Source: JBOHRN01 sp050732775 (GTDB lineage: Bacteria > Gemmatimonadota > Gemmatimonadetes > Longimicrobiales > Longimicrobiaceae). Taken from it: DNA of 64,000 bases. Location of the stretch: the NCBI GenBank assembly GCA_050732775.1, contig JBOHRN010000002.1:62001-126000 (forward strand), read 5' to 3'. The notes under the pieces are model-generated. The model worked only from the letters and a program-made list of their open reading frames with translations, was not told the DNA's origin and ran no database searches. The position numbers and the translations under genes were made by a program. This document shows, in pieces, positions 63,590 through 64,000 of the stretch. How positions within the stretch are numbered: the stretch's first letter is position 1; each line of letters begins with the position of its first letter.

Positions 63590-64000
63590 AGACGGGACTC
63601 TACCAGGGCACCGCCCTAAAGCAGGAGATGAAGATCAACCCTCGCCTCTACCAGGCGATGGATCTCCTCTACATGCCGTTGCTAGACCTCCAACAACACC
63701 TGAAGCAGGAGTTGATGAACAACCCCTTCCTCGACATGGAGGAGAGGGCCGCAGAGGAGGCAGCGGAGCCGGAGCGGGACGAACAGGAAGACGAGGAGGA
63801 GATCAATTGGGAGGAGATCCTGCTCAACGGTTTCGACACCGGCGGGCGCCGCGAGGAGTACGAGGAGCGGGAGTACTACGAACCCGTCTCCGTGGCCACC
63901 CGCGACCTTTCGGACCACCTCAGGGAACAGCTCACGCTCTTGCGCCTCTCCGAGCGGGAGCTGTTGTTGGGGGACGAACTCATCGGGAACATTGGGGAAG
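63586..64000 (+). CDS. rpoN: RNA polymerase sigma-54 factor, 3' end outside window
   Basis: ATG 63586 overlaps the lptB stop. The visible 138 residues start KTGLYQGTALKQEMKINPRL, then QAMDLLYMPLLDLQQHLKQE, the region I that contacts enhancer-binding activators, followed by an acidic region II (EEAAEPERDEQEDEEEINWE). Order lptB-rpoN is conserved in many Gram-negatives; ptsN (8.2 kb) is not adjacent here. Truncated by the window edge. Confidence 0.95.
   Translation, partial: MKTGLYQGTALKQEMKINPRLYQAMDLLYMPLLDLQQHLKQELMNNPFLDMEERAAEEAAEPERDEQEDEEEINWEEILLNGFDTGGRREEYEEREYYEPVSVATRDLSDHLREQLTLLRLSERELLLGDELIGNIGE

Overview
The window is a GC-rich, gene-dense piece of a bacterial chromosome. Genes are packed in long same-strand runs, often with 1-8 nt stop/start overlaps and many GTG or TTG starts. 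Outer-membrane and LPS functions (CMP-Kdo synthesis, LptC/LptA/LptB, outer-membrane proteins with signal peptides) show a didermic Gram-negative. The overall gene style suggests Gemmatimonadota or a close relative; this is a judgement from gene content, not a phylogeny.

Layout. 1-7.0 kb (+): a HEAT-repeat protein (cut by the window edge), an HD-GYP protein, trpA, panB-panC-panD, a degenerate GlmU-like protein, a YqeK-type HD hydrolase and a LytR_C protein; rlmN faces them. 8.2-16.2 kb (+): EIIA(Ntr)-like protein, VanZ-like protein, aspS, phoH, a PgpH-YbeY fusion, recN. 16.2-22.0 kb: an outer-membrane protein (-), tRNA-Cys, a flavin disulfide reductase with a TVP38-type membrane partner (-), an alpha/beta hydrolase-OsmC fusion, tRNA-Glu, tRNA-Val and a zinc-ribbon microprotein. 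22.2-28.4 kb (+): L,D-transpeptidase, PBP2, and the E1alpha, E1beta and E2 subunits of a 2-oxoacid dehydrogenase. 28.4-35.5 kb: lipB, rnhA, carA, sppA, an HU-type protein, a small unknown, moaD-moaE-moaA and an iodotyrosine-deiodinase-like nitroreductase. 35.5-45.3 kb (+): heptose-kinase-like PfkB protein, RidA, phosphohexomutase, UPF0182 protein, carbamate kinase, sucC-sucD, an EIIA-like/CBS protein, ndk. 45.4-51.8 kb (+): a textbook fatty-acid cluster, yceD-rpmF-plsX-fabH-fabD-fabG-acpP-fabF, then ispF. 51.8-55.5 kb: a DedA-family protein with no canonical start codon, a XerC/D recombinase, pabA/trpG and a bactofilin-like outer-membrane protein. 55.6-64 kb (+): kdsB-pyrG-kdsA-kdsC-kdsD-lptC-lptA-lptB-rpoN (cut by the window edge).

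Most of the window is housekeeping: cofactor synthesis (pantothenate, molybdopterin, lipoate), translation, lipid synthesis and the Kdo/LPS-export line. I found no CRISPR array, defence island, prophage or insertion sequence, and no complete new system. The most interesting points are architectural or residue-level: the PgpH-YbeY fusion, a truncated GlmU paralogue without its catalytic motif, an EIIA-like/CBS protein without its phospho-histidine, a 140-residue N-terminal extension on LptB, an IYD-like nitroreductase with the substrate-lid triad, an RNase HI with two substituted active-site positions, a DedA gene that seems to start at ATC, a duplicated tRNA-Glu 3' end, and a near-leaderless promoter for the yceD-rpmF-fab operon.
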